A stretch of 6,253 bases of DNA from Deltaproteobacteria bacterium UBA2385. GTDB lineage: Bacteria > Myxococcota_A > UBA796 > UBA2385. The stretch spans positions 1-6,253 of the forward strand of contig DDSR01000125.1 in NCBI GenBank assembly GCA_002343455.1. Reading direction: 5' to 3'. The notes under the pieces are model-generated. The model was not told the origin of the DNA and did not search any database. It worked only from the letters and a program-made list of their open reading frames with translations. Position 1 is the stretch's first letter. Each line of letters begins with the position of its first letter. The translations under genes were made by a program, and so were the position numbers. Shown one piece after another: positions 6,138 to 6,253 of the stretch.

Positions 6138-6253
6138 ATGTTCATGTTCTCACTGGTCCTGGCTCTGGCCTGCAACGGCGACGGCAAGGACGGCACGGAT
6201 GGCGGGACCGGCACGGACGGCGGCGGCGGGGATGGCGGCGGCCTCCCGTGGGA
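6138..6253 (+). CDS. Putative lipoprotein with D/G/T-rich linker, 5' part only
   Basis: Only 38 complete codons are inside the window and the frame is open to the edge, so the mature domain cannot be named. The product begins MFMFSLVLALAC, a short hydrophobic segment ending at Cys12 in a lipobox-like LALAC; Ala at -3 is not the most usual residue. A low-complexity linker of Asp, Gly and Thr follows (14-35, with TDG at 20-22 and 26-28). Such linkers after a lipidated Cys are common in myxobacterial and related envelope proteins, where they tether a folded domain away from the membrane. A good ribosome binding site supports the start. An alternative GTG at 6129 would add MRA and give the signal a positive charge, but it overlaps the ribosome binding site. 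The 24-base gap after the preceding stop suggests co-transcription with the secreted-protein gene. Confidence 0.72.
   Translation, partial: MFMFSLVLALACNGDGKDGTDGGTGTDGGGGDGGGLPW

Overview
The window looks like a piece of chromosome from a high-G+C Gram-negative bacterium. By eye nearly every third codon position is G or C. Two lipoprotein-type signal sequences, a D/G/T-rich linker right after a lipobox, and a secreted protein with an acidic DxDxDG loop recall Myxococcota or other 'deltaproteobacterial' genomes. That placement is inference from style, not from a marker gene. I see no RNA gene, mobile element, CRISPR array or long repeat.

Layout. Positions 1-108 are a G-rich stretch with no gene I can support. 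A large + strand gene (109-2667) encodes a lipoprotein of the penicillin acylase family, an N-terminal nucleophile (Ntn) amidohydrolase with a recognisable catalytic Ser and His. It converges with an 18-nt gap on a two-gene minus-strand operon: an NAD-dependent aldehyde dehydrogenase (5295-3904) followed by an iron-containing alcohol dehydrogenase (3864-2686). A 56-bp divergent region (5296-5351) separates this operon from a + strand gene (5352-6113) for a secreted protein of unknown function. A short gap with two potential hairpins then leads to the 5' end of another lipoprotein gene (6138 to the window edge), which is cut off.

How the genes fit together. The two dehydrogenases make a coherent pathway pair: primary alcohol to aldehyde to carboxylate (or the reverse for the first step), each using a nicotinamide cofactor. 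The substrate cannot be read from sequence. The acylase, the secreted protein and the truncated lipoprotein are envelope or periplasmic proteins, with no visible functional link to the dehydrogenase pair. The last two + genes are close enough to be one transcript.

I do not see convincing evidence for a new biological system. The points most worth checking are these: all three exported proteins have signal peptides with no Lys or Arg before the hydrophobic core; two of them also lack a Shine-Dalgarno sequence; two mutually exclusive hairpins join a stop codon to the next gene's ribosome binding site; and the secreted unknown protein itself.
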